64,000 nucleotides of DNA, taken from Thermoleophilaceae bacterium (GTDB taxonomy: Bacteria > Actinomycetota > Thermoleophilia > Solirubrobacterales > JACPNS01). The notes under the pieces were generated by a model. That model worked only from the letters and a program-made list of their open reading frames with translations, searched no databases and was not told the origin of the DNA. The position numbers and the translations under genes were made by a program. Positions 37,017-49,000 of this stretch are shown one piece after another (position 1 is the stretch's first letter; each line of letters starts with the position of its first letter). The stretch covers positions 31,891 to 95,890 of the forward strand of contig JAEMSX010000005.1 in NCBI GenBank assembly GCA_016462645.1, in the 5' to 3' direction.

Positions 37017-40000
37017 TTACTTGACGGCGAAAGGCTTCTTGAAGACCTGCCAGACGCCGTCGACGCTGCAGGTTGAGACCTGGACGATCGCCCTACCCTT
37101 GGCCAGCCGGTTGCCAGAAAGGACCTTGATCGGGGCCGTCAGCTTCTTGCCCGGCTTGAGCAGGAACACGCGGCGACCGATGGTTTTGCCGTTCTGAATC
37201 ACGCGGAACGTCGCGACCGACCAGTCGGAGGCCTTGGCCGTCGCGGTGAGCTTGGTGAGGCCGACCTTGACGCGGGCTTTCGACGCGACCTGGAACTTGA
37301 TCTTCTTCGCGCCCTTCTCGGGTGCGCAGTCAACGCTGCTGGCCGTCGGGGCTCCGACCGTGCCGTCAGCGCCGACCAGCGTGGTTTTGCCCTTCTTGTC
37401 AGTGACCATGTTGGTGCCGGCGACCGACTTTCCGCCGCTCATCGTGATCGCGGAGAGGCGGATCGTGAACCTCTTGTTCTTGGGCAGGGCCTTCTTGGTC
37501 TTGATCGCGACGATGCGCTTGCCGGGGTTGTTGGCGCGAACCGCGGTGCCGACCAGCTTCCTGCCGTCGTAGATCGAGACGCGCACGAGGATGTACTTGT
37601 CGCTGCTGGTCGTGAACTTGACGACGTTCTTCTTGGCGACGGCGCTGAGCACGGTCATGTTGGCCGGGATGCCGGGCTCATCGCCCGCCCCGGTGCATGT
37701 CGGCGCGGTCGGCGGGTTCGGAGTCGGGTCCGTGATCCGCGGCGTGGTCGTCGGGGGCTGCGGCGTCGATGGGGCGGTCACGCTGAAGTTCACAGACCTG
37801 GTCCCGGTGTTACCGGCGGAGTCCGTGTACTGGACCTCAAGCGTGTGACTTCCCACGCTGAGCGTCGGAGCGTTGAACGGCGAGCTGCATGTGGTGAAGG
37901 CGCCACTGCCGTCGATGCGGCACTTGTACGTGGTGCCGGATTCGCTGGACGCGAAGCTGAAGGTCGGGCTGACGCCGGCGGCCGGAGTGTTTGACGTGAC
38001 CGTCACGTCGGGCGCCGTGGTGTCGATCGTCCAGTCCCACTCTTCCGCTGCGGACACGTTGCTGCTGGCGTCGAGCGCGCGCACGAAGAAGCTGTGCGGG
38101 CCGTCCGCGAGTGTCGCCGTGGTGAACGGGGAGGTGCAGGCGCTGTAGGCGCCGCTGTCGATCCTGCATTCGAAGGTGCCCGGCTCGTCAGCGGTGAAGC
38201 CGAACGTCGGGGTGGAGTCGCTGGAGAGCGCTCCGGGCTTTGCCGTGATCTGCGCGGTCGGGTCGCTGCCGTCCACGCGGATGTCCACGGTGGCGCTGAC
38301 GGGCGAGATGTTGCCGGCGGCATCCGTCGCCTTCGCGGTGAAGGCATAGTTGTTGTCGACCAGCGTCGACGGGGCCGTGAAGCTCCAGGATCCGTCCCCC
38401 GCGGCGGTCGTGGTGCCGACCGCGGTGCCGTCGATGTGGATCGTGACGGTCGAGTTCGCCTCGGCGCTACCCGGGTTGCCGGTGACTGTCGGCGTGCTGT
38501 CCGCAGTCACGGCGCCGTCGCTCGGCGTGTCGATCGACGGGGCGCTCGGGGCCGTCGTGTCGACCGTCCATGTGCGCGTGACGTCCGCAGACTCGTTGCC
38601 GGCCTGGTCGACGGAGTGGATCGTGAAGCTGTGGGTGCCGTCGCCCATCGCCGGCAGCGTGAACGGCGAGCTGCAGCTCGCGAACGTGCCGCCGTCGATC
38701 GAGCACTCGAACGTGCCCGGTTCGTTGCTGGTGAAGGTGAAGGTCGGGGTGTCGTCGCTCGAATCGCCGCCCTCGCTCGGTCCACCTGTGAGCTGCGCGG
38801 TCGGGTCGGTCAGGTCCACGCTGAATGTGACCACGGCGGTGGCGACGTTGCCGGCACCGTCGGTCGCCTCGACTGTGGCCGTGTGCGGGCCCTCGGTGAG
38901 GCTGCTCGCGGCAAATGGCGAGGTGCAGCTCGCGTACGCGTCGGTGTCGAGCTTGCAGCGCGTTGTCGAGCCGGGTTCGGCTGTGAACGCGATGGCCGGG
39001 CTGTCGGTATTGACCTGCGCGGCGGCGGCCGGGCTGGTGATCGCGACGCTCGGGGCCGCAGTGTCGACAACGAGCGCGAGGTCAGGTGCCGGGGGAGAGG
39101 TGTTGCCGGCGGTGTCGACCGCGATGGCGGTGATCGTGTGCGGTCCGTCGGTGAGCGCGGGCGAGATCGTCTTCTGCCAGGTCCCGTCTCCCTCGACGGT
39201 CACGGTGCCCGAGACCGGGTTGCCGTCGACGTGAACGGTCACGGTGGCACCCGGCTCGGCGGTACCCGAGACGAGCGGAGTGGAGTCGTTGGTCGGACCG
39301 GCCGCAGGTGCGGTGATGACCGGCTCGCTCGGCGAGGAGACGTCGACGGTGAGCGTGCGCGTCGCCGACGAAGGGCCGGTGTTGTCATTGATGTCCGTGG
39401 CAGTGGCGTGGAAGTTGTAGGTCGCTTCGGCGAGCGGTGTGGGCGGAGTCCAGCTCCATGCGCCGCCGGGGCCTGCGGTGAGCGTGGCCAGCAGGGCTGC
39501 TCCGTCGTAGAGCTTCACGGTGCTGCCTGCTTCCGCGGTGCCGCCGACCGTGGGCGTGGTGTTCGCGGTTGAGCCGTCGGCGGCCGGCGCGGTGATCAGC
39601 GGGGCGCTGGGCGCGGTGTTGTCGACGTGCCAGGTGACCGCGGCGTTGCCGGAGTTCCCGGCGGCGTCGGTCGCGCTGACCACGACGGTGTGGTTGCCCT
39701 CGGCGAGGTTCGTGTATGCCTGCGGGCTGGTACACGGCGCAGGCGCGGCGCTGTCGAGCTTGCACGTCGTGGTGATCGGCGCGTGCAGGTCGTTGGCGGT
39801 GAAGGCGATCGAGGTGTCTGCGCCGGTGGTCGAGCTGGCGAGCGGAGCCGTGATCGTCACACTCGGGTTCGTCAGATCGATCGTCCAGCTGCGCGTGACC
39901 TCGGGTGCGTCTTGGGCGCCGACGCTCGCGCGCAGAGCGAACGTGTGGTCTCCCTCGGCAAGGTTGGAGATGCTGACCGGGCTGCTGCAGGAACTGAACG

Positions 40001-43000
40001 GAGCGCCGTCGAGCGAGCACTGGAATGTGCTTCCGGGCAGCGACGCTGAAAGCGTCATTGACGCGCCGGTTGCGCTCACGACGCCGCTCGGCGCGCCGCC
40101 GATGTCTGCGGTGTAGAGCGAGTGGTCGACAGTCCAGGCGAACGACCCGATCGCGCTGCCGTTTCCGGCCGCGTCGTAGGAGCGCACGTCGACAGTGTGG
40201 GCGCCGTCGACGAGTCCGCTGAGGCTCAGCGGGTCGGCACATGCCGCGTAGGAGCCGCCATCGACCGAGCACTCGTACGTGACGCCGGGTTCCGTGCTTG
40301 AGAAGTCGATCAGCGCTGAGGTCTGCCCTGACGGGCTGCTCGGTCCGGAGACGGTCGGTGCGGGTGGCGGAGTCGTGTCGACGGTCCACGTGCGGTTGAC
40401 CATCGGGCCGACGTTTCCGGCGGCGTCAACCTGCCGCACGCGGAAGGTGTAGGTGCCGTCGACGAGGCCGAGGACGTCGAACGGTGAAACGCACGTGACT
40501 GCGGGCTGAGAGTCAAGGCTGCAGCGGAACACTCCGCCGCCTTCTGCTCCGGTGAATGAGAACTGCGCGTCAGGTGACGGCACGGAGCCGACCGGGCCGG
40601 CGGTGATCGTCGGCGCGCCCGGCGCCACCGTGTCGACTTCCCACGTGATCGTGCTGGCGGAGGAGTTGCCTGCGGCGTCGAAGGCTTCGACCGTGAAGCT
40701 GTAGTTGCCGTCGGGCAACTCACCGAGCGACAGCGGTGACGTCGGGCAGGTCGAGAACGCGCCGCCGTTGAAGCTGCAGCGGAGTTCGACCGTGTCGGGG
40801 CTGCCAGCGAAGCTGACGGTCGACTCAGGGTTGTTGGTGTGGGCGTTCGGGCCGTTCAGTGTCGGCGCGCTCGGCGGGGTGGTGTCGACGGTCCAGTTGT
40901 GCGTCGCCGCGGGGCTGATGTTGCCCGCCTCGTCACGCTGCGTGACCTGGAATTCGTGGATGCCGTCGGCGAGTCCGAGGTACTGGACCGGGCTGGTGCA
41001 GGCGGTGAAGGGGGCAGCGTCGAGCGCGCAGAGCAAGTCGCCCGAGATCTCGCTGCCGGTGAAGCCGAACTCCGCTTCGTCGCTGGCGATCGGGTCCGCC
41101 GGCGCGTCGGTGATGGTCGGCGCGTTCGGGGCTTGCGTGTCGACGGTGAAATTGATCGATGCGCTGCCGGTGTTTCCGGCGCTGTCGGTGTTGCTCACGG
41201 TGACCGTGTGGTCGCCGTCGCTGAGCGGATTTGTCGAGAAGGCACTCGTGCACGGGACGGTGGCCGCTCCGTCGACGCTGCAGTCGGAACTTGCCGCCGC
41301 GTTGTCATCGAGCACAGCGAAGGTGATGCTCGCGACGGCCGTCGCGATGTGCGCGAACGCGGTCGGGCTGGAGATTGAGACCAGCGGCGTGGCGCTGTCA
41401 ACGGTGAACGTTGAGCTCGAGCTGCCGGTGTTGCCGGCGAGGTCGGTGTGCTGGACGGTGACTGTGTGCGAGCCGGAGCTGAGCGTCGCGGTCGCGAAGC
41501 CGCTGGTGCAGGGGTCGAAGGAGCCGCCGTCGACCTGGCAGATTGAGGCTGCTGCCGGGTTTGCGTCCGTGACGCTGAAGCTGACCGTCGCGACCGTGGT
41601 GTTGATGAATCCGCCGCTTACGGGCGCGCTGATTGCGACCGTCGGCGCGATCGTGTCGATCTCCGCGCTGGCGGGTGCGGAAGCGGCGCCGCTGTTTCCT
41701 GCGGGGTCGGTTGCCGCCGCGACGATTGAGTGCGCGCCGTCGGCGAGCGAGTCCGTTGCGACCGACCAGTCGCCGCTGCCGTCCGCGGTGGCGGTGCCGA
41801 CGAGCGTGGCGCCGTCATAGAGCTTGACCGTGCTGCCCGGCTCAGCGGTGCCCGAGAAAACCGGTGTCGCGGTCGCGCTGTAGTGGGGCGAGCCGGTGGG
41901 CGAAGTGATGATTGGCGCACCCGGAGCGGTGAGGTCGACGATCCAGGCGACCGTGCTCGCGGAATCCGCGTTGCCGGCGTCATCGAGCTGGCGCACCGAG
42001 TAGGTGTGCGGCCCGTCGGCCAGGCCGGTGAGCATGATCGGGCTGCTCGTGCAGGCGGCGTAAGGCGCGCCGTCGAGTGAGCACTCGAGCGTGCCGCCGA
42101 GCTCGCTCGGCGTGTAGGTGATCTCGGCGGTCGATTCGCCCACGGTGCCGGTGCGGTTTGAGCTGACTGACGGTGCGCTCGGCGCGACGGTGTCGACTGT
42201 CCAGCTGACGCTCGCCGATGCGCCGGTGTTGTTGCCCGCGTCTACCTGACGGACTGCGTAGCTGTGCGGGCCGTCGGCGAGCCCGGAAAGGGTTGCTGGG
42301 CTGCCCGCGCATGTGGCGTAGGCGCCGCCGTCAACCGAACACTCGAGCGTGCCGCCGGACTCGTTCGGGGTGAAGGTGATCTCTGCGGTCGTCTCGCTCG
42401 TCGGACTTGCGGTCGGCGCAGTGCGCGTGACAGTCGGAGCGGGCGGGGCGATCGTGTCGACGATCCAGCTCACGGTCGTCGTTGAGCCGGTGTTGCCGGC
42501 CGTATCGATCTGGCGAACTGCGTAGCTGTGCGGGCCGTCGCTCAGGCTGGAGAGCGTTGCCGGGCTGCTGCCACAGGTGGCGTACGTGCCTCCGTCAATC
42601 GAGCATTCGAGCGCGCCGCCTGCTTCGTTGGCGACGAACGTGACTTCGGCGGTTGTCTCGCTTGTGGTTCCGCTGCGGTCCGAGTTCACGGTCGGGGCCG
42701 GCGGCGCAGCCGTGTCGACGGTCCAGCCAACGGTGTCTGCCGCGCCGGTGTTTCCGGCGTCGTCGACCTGGCGCACGGCGTAGCTGTGCGTGCCGTCGGT
42801 CAGGCTGGAGAGGCTTGCCGGGCTGGCGCCACATGTCGCATACGCACCGCCGTCAACAGAGCATTCGAGCGTGCCGCCTGCCTCGTTGGCCGAGTGGATG
42901 ATCTGCGCGGTTGTTTCGTTGGTCGGCGTGGAGGTCGGGGAGGCGAGCGTGACGTTCGGGGCCACCGGCGCGACGGTGTCGACCGTCCAGCTCACGGTCG

Positions 43001-46000
43001 TTGCCGGGCCGGTGTTTGTGCCGGCGTCGACCTGGCGCACCGAGTAGCTGTGCGGGCCGTCGGCGAGACCGGAAAGGCTTGCCGGGCTGCTGCCGCACGC
43101 CGCGTAGCTGCCCCCGTCGACCGCACACTGCAGCGTGCCGCCGGCTTCGTTTGCGCTGAACGTGATCTGCGCAGTTGTCTGGCTGGTCGGCGATGAAGTT
43201 GGTGTGGTCCGAGTGACCGTCGGGGCCGGCGGGGTGGCCGTGTCGACGGTCCAGGCCACCGTGGTCTCGGACCCGGTGTTGCCCGCGGCGTCTACCTGGC
43301 GGACCGCGTAACTGTGCACTCCGTCGGCGAGTGAGTGCAGGGCGTTCGGGCTGGGGCTGCAGGCTTCGTAGGTGCCGCCGTCAACCGAGCATTCGATCGT
43401 GCCGCCGCCCTCAGCTGCGGTGTACGTGATCAGCGCGGTGGTCTCGTTGACCGTGCCGGTGCGGCTTGAGTTGACGGTCGGAGCGGCCGGGGCGATTGTG
43501 TCGACGACCCAGTTCACAGTTGTCGCGGGGCCTGTGTTGCTGCCTGCGTCGACCTGGCGGACTGCGTAGCTGTGCGCGCCGTCGGTCAGGCCGGAGAGGT
43601 TCGCGGGGCTCGATCCACAGGTCGCGTAACTGCCGCCGTCGACCGCGCACTCGAGCGTTCCGCCGGCCTCGTTGGCGGAGAACGTGATCTGCGCCGTTGT
43701 CTGGCTGCTCGGTGATGAAGTGGGTGAGGTACGCGCCACGGTGGGTGCGGGCGGCGCGTCGGTGTCCACTGTCCAGGCGACGGTTGTTGGCGATCCCGTG
43801 TTTCCAGCGGCGTCAACCTGACGGACCGCATAGCTGTGGTTGCCGTCCGCGAGCGAGGAGAGGTTCACCGGGCTCGGGCCGCAGGCCGCGTAGACACCGC
43901 CATCAGCAGAGCACTCGAGCGTCCCGCCGGCCTCGTTGGCACTGAAGGTGATCTGCGCTGAAGTCAGGTTGGTCGTGCCACTGCGGTTGGAACTCACGGT
44001 CGGGGCCGGAGGCGGCGTCGTGTCAACGGTCCAGCTGACGCTTGAGGCGGCGCCGGTGTTGCCGGCCGCGTCCACCTGGCGCACGGCGTAACTGTGCACG
44101 CCGTCGGTCAGGCCGCTGAGGTTCGCCGGGCTCGATCCGCAGGAGGTGTAGCTGGCTCCGTCAGCAGAGCACTCGAGCGTCCCGCCGGCTTCGTTGGCGC
44201 CGAAGCTGATCTGCCCGGACGTCTGAGTGGTCGGCGTTGAAGCTGGGACGGTTCGCGTGACGGTCGGTGCCGGAGGTGCGGCGGTGTCGACGGTCCAGCT
44301 GACCGTCGTCGCGGCGCCGACGTTGGTGCCGGCGTCGATCTGACGCACGGAGTAGCTGTGCGCGCCGTCGGTGAGGCCGGTGAGATTGGCCGGGTTCGAT
44401 CCACACGGTGCGTACGCGCCGCCGTCGACCGAGCACTGCAGCGTGCCGCCGGCCTCGTTTGCGGAGTACGTGATCTCGGCGGCTGTGAGGCTGGTCGGCG
44501 TTGAAGTCGGGGATGTGCGCGTGACAGTCGGCGCCGGCGGGGCGGCTGTGTCGACGGTCCACGAAACGGTGGTGGCTGACCCGGTGTTACCCGCTGCGTC
44601 AACCTGGCGGATCGAGTAGCTGCGCGCACCGTCGGCGAGACCGGTCAGGGACACTGGGCTGGCACTGCAGGATGCGTATGCGCCGCCGTCGATCGAGCAC
44701 TCAATTGTCCCGCCGCCTTCGGCAGCGCCGTAAGTGATCGTTGCGGTGTCGAGGTTGACGGTGCCGGTGCGGTTCGAGCTGACGCTCGGAGCGGCCGGGG
44801 CGATCGTGTCGACGACCCAGTTCACGGTTGTCGCGGGGCCTGTGTTGCTGCCTGCGTCGACCTGGCGGACTGCGTAGCTGTGCGCGCCGTCGGTCAGGCT
44901 GGAGAGGTTGGTCGGGCTGGTGCCACAAGTTGAATACGCGCCGCCGTCAACCGAGCACTGCAGGGTCCCGCCGCCCTCGTTGGCGCTGAAGGTGATCTGC
45001 GCCGCGGTCTGGCTGGTCGGCGTCGAAGCCGGGGAAGTGCGCGTGACGTTCGGTGCAACCGGCGCGACGGTGTCCACCGTCCAGGCAACGGTCGTGGCCG
45101 AGCCGGTGTTGCCGGCCGCGTCGACCTGGCGCACCGCGTAGCTGTGTCCGCCGTCGGTCAGGCCCGAGAGGCTCACCGGACTCGCGGCGCAGGTCGCGTA
45201 GCTCCCGCCGTCAACTGAGCACTGCAGCGTTCCGCCGGCCTCGTTGGCGCTGAAGGTCACCTGTGCGGTCGTGAGGTTGGTCGTGCCGGTGCGGTTGGAG
45301 GCGACGGTGGGTGCTGGGGGCGGCGTCGTGTCCACGGTCCAGTTGACGGTGGTGGCGCTGCCGGTGTTGCCGGCTGCGTCAACCTGCCGCACCGCGTAGC
45401 TGTGGGCGCCGTCGGTCAGACCTGAGAGATTCGCGGGGCTTGCGCCGCACGCCGCGTACGCGCCGCCGTCGACCGCACACTGCAGCGTGCCGCCGGCTTC
45501 GTTTGCGGAGTAAGTGATCTGGGCCGTGGTGAGGCTGGTCGGCGTTGAAGCTGGGCTGGTGCGCGTCACAGTCGGTGTCGGCGGGGCGGCAGTGTCGACG
45601 GTCCAGTTGACGGTGGTCGCGGGTCCGGTGTTCGTGCCGGCGTCGACCTGACGGACGGAGTAGCTGTGTGCGCCGTCGGTCAGACCGGAGAGGCTCGCCG
45701 GACTCGATCCACACGTTGCGTACGCGCCGCCGTCAACGGAGCACTGCAGCGTTCCGCCAGCTTCGTTTGCACTGAAGGTGACCTGCGCGGTCGTGAGGCT
45801 GGTCGGAGTTGCGGCCGGTGAAGTACGCGTGACGGTCGGGGCCGGCGGCGCGACGGTGTCAACGATCCATGCGACCGAGCTCGAGGAACCGACGTTGCCC
45901 GCGGCGTCGGTCTGGCGCACCGCGTAGCTGTGGTTGCCGTCCGCGAGGGCGCTGAGGCTGATCGGGCTGGCCGTGCAGGCCGCATATGGGCCGCCGTCGA

Positions 46001-49000
46001 CCGAGCAGGTCATCGTTCCGCCGCCCTCGGCAGCGGTGTAGGTGATCGTCGCGGTGGTCACGTTGACGGTGCCGGTGCGGTTCGAGCTGACGGTCGGGGC
46101 GGCCGGAGCGATCGTGTCCACGACCCAGTTGACTGTCGTGACCTGGCCGATGTTTCCGGCCGCATCCTGCTGGCGCACGGCGTAGCTGTGGGCGCCGTTG
46201 GGGAGGCTTGAAAGATTCGCCGGGCTTGCGCCGCAAGTTGCGTACGCGCCCCCGTCGACCGAACACTGCAACGTTCCGCCACCCTCGTTTGCGCTGAACG
46301 AGATCTGCGCCGCCGTGGACTGCGTCGGCGTCGAGGCGGGGGAAGTGCGCGTCACAGTCGGAGCCGGAGGAGCGGTCGTGTCGACGACCCACGCGACCGA
46401 GCTGATCGATCCGATGTTGCCGGCGGCGTCAAGTTGGCGCACCGCGTAGCTGTGTCCGCCGTCGGCGAGTCCGGAGAGGTTTGTCGGGCTGGCGGCGCAA
46501 GTGGCGAAGGCGCCGGCGTCGACTGAGCACTGCAGGGTTCCGCCGCCCTCGTTCGCGCTGAAGGCGATCTGCGCGGTGGTCAGCGTTGTCGGAGTTGAGG
46601 CCGGGCTTGTCCGGGTGACGGTGGGCGCGGCCGGCGGTGTCGTGTCGACGACCCAGTTGACCGTGGTTGACGTGCCGGTGTTGCCACCGGAGTCGACCTG
46701 GCGGACGGCGTAGCTGTGGGCGCCATCGGCGAGGCCGCTGAGGCTGGTCGGGCTTGCTGCGCAGACTGAATAGGTGCCTCCGTCGACCGAGCACTCAAGC
46801 GTGCCGCCGCCCTCGTTGGCGGAGAAGGCGATCTGCGCGGTGGTCGAGTTGGTCGGCGTGGTCGCCGGAGCGGTTCGCGTCACGGTCGGCCCCGGGGGTG
46901 CGATCGTGTCGACGGTCCAGGCGGCCGTTGTCGCGGAGCCGATGTTGCCCGCCGCGTCGATCTGACGGACTGCGTATGTGTGGGCTCCGTCGCCGAGCCC
47001 GGTCACCGCGACCGGACTGGCGGTGCAGGTCGCGAAGGCTCCGCCGTCGACCGAGCACTGAACTGTTCCGCCGCCTTCAGCGGGGGTGTAAGTGATTGTC
47101 GCCGTGGTCTGGCTGGTGGTGCCGGTGCGGTTGGAGCTCACGCCCGGCGCGTTCGGGGCGATCGTGTCGACGACCCAGTTCACCGTCGTGATCGGGCTCG
47201 TGTTTCCGGCCACGTCCTGCTGGCGCACGGCGTAGCTGTGGGCTCCGTCGGAGAGACCCGACAGGTTCGCCGGACTTGATCCGCAAGTCGCGTACGCACC
47301 GCCGTCGACCGAGCACTGCAGCGTGCCGCCGGCCTCATTGGCGGCGAAGGCGATCTGCGCGCTGGTCAGCGAAGTCGGGGTTGATGGCGGTGACGTGCGG
47401 GTGACCGTCGGGGCCGGAGGCGCGGAGGTGTCCACCACCCAGGCGACCGAGGCGACCGAGCCGATGTTGCCAAGGCCGTCGAGCTGGCGCACGGCGAAGC
47501 TGTGGCTTCCGTCGGCGAGCGCGGAGAGGTTCGCCGGGCTGGCACCGCAGGCGGTGTACGCGCCGCCGTCAGTCGAACACTGGAGGGTGCCGCCGCCCTC
47601 GTTGGCGGAGAAAGTGATCTGGGCGGTGGTCGACGCGGACGGGCTGGATGCCGGGCTTGTGCGCGTGACGGTCGGCGCGACCGGCCCGGTCGTGTCGATG
47701 ACCCACGAAACGCTTGCGACGGCGCCGTTGTTTCCGGCCGCGTCAACCTGACGCACTGCGTAGCTGTGCGTGCCGTCGGTCAGTGACGCGAGGTTCGCCG
47801 GGCTTGCGCCGCAGGCTGCGTACGCGCCCCCGTCGACCGAGCACTGCAGCGTTCCGCCGCCCTCGTTCGCGAGGTACGTGATCTGCGCCGTGGTCTGGTT
47901 GGTCGGGCTGGAGGCCGGTGAGGTGCGGGTTACAGTCGGCGCGACCGGGCCGACGGTGTCAACGGTCCAGTTGACGGTGGTCGCGGGGCCGACGTTCGTT
48001 CCCGCGTCAACCTGACGCACTGCGTAGCTGTGGCTGCCGTCGGCAAGGCCACTGAGGCTGACCGGGCTCGCGGCGCAGGTGGCGTAAGCGCCCCCGTCGG
48101 CCGAGCACTGCAGTGTTCCGCCCGCCTCATTGGCGCTGAAGGTGATCTGCGCGCTCGTCAGCTGGGTCGGTGTCGAGGTGGGGGAGGTGCGCGTGACCGT
48201 GGGTGCCGGCGGTGGGGCGGTGTCGATGACCCACGCGACCGTCGTGGCGGAGCCGGTGTTTCCGGCCGCGTCAACCTGACGCACTGCGTAGCTGTGGCTG
48301 CCGTCGGCGAGGGAGCTCAACGCGACCGGGCTCGCGCCGCACGTTGCGTAGGCGCCGCCGTCTGCTGAGCACTGCATCGTGCCCCCGCCTTCAGCGGCGG
48401 TGTAGGTGATCGTCGCCGTATTCAGGTTGACCGTGCCGGTGCGGTTCGAGCTGACGCTCGGCGCCGCAGGGGCGAGCGTGTCGACGGTCCAGTTCACCGT
48501 CGTGACCGGACTCGTGTTCCCGGCCGCGTCCTGGTGGCGCACGGCGTAGCTGTGAGCTCCGTTCGTGAGGCCGCTGAGGTTCGCGGGGCTGGCGGCGCAA
48601 GCTGCGTATGCACCGCCATCGGCCGAGCACTGCAGCGTTCCGCCGCCCTCGTTGGCCGAGAAGCTGACCTGGGCGGTCGTCAGCTGGGTCGGGGTTGAGG
48701 CGGGGCTGACTCGGGTGACCGTCGGCGCGGGCGGGGCCGCAGTGTCGACGGTCCAGTTGACGGTGGTCGCGGCGCCGTTGTTGCCGCCTGCATCGACCTG
48801 GCGCACCGCGTAGCTGTGCGGACCGTCGGTCAGGCCGGAGAGGTTTGCGGGACTCGCTCCACACGCTGCGTAGGCACCACCGTCGGCCGAGCACTGCAGC
48901 GTTCCGCCGGCCTCGTTGGCCGAAAAGGCGATCTGCGCCGTAGTGAGTGCGGTCGGAGTCGATGCCGGTGATGTCCTGGTGACGGTCGGTGCCGGCGGGG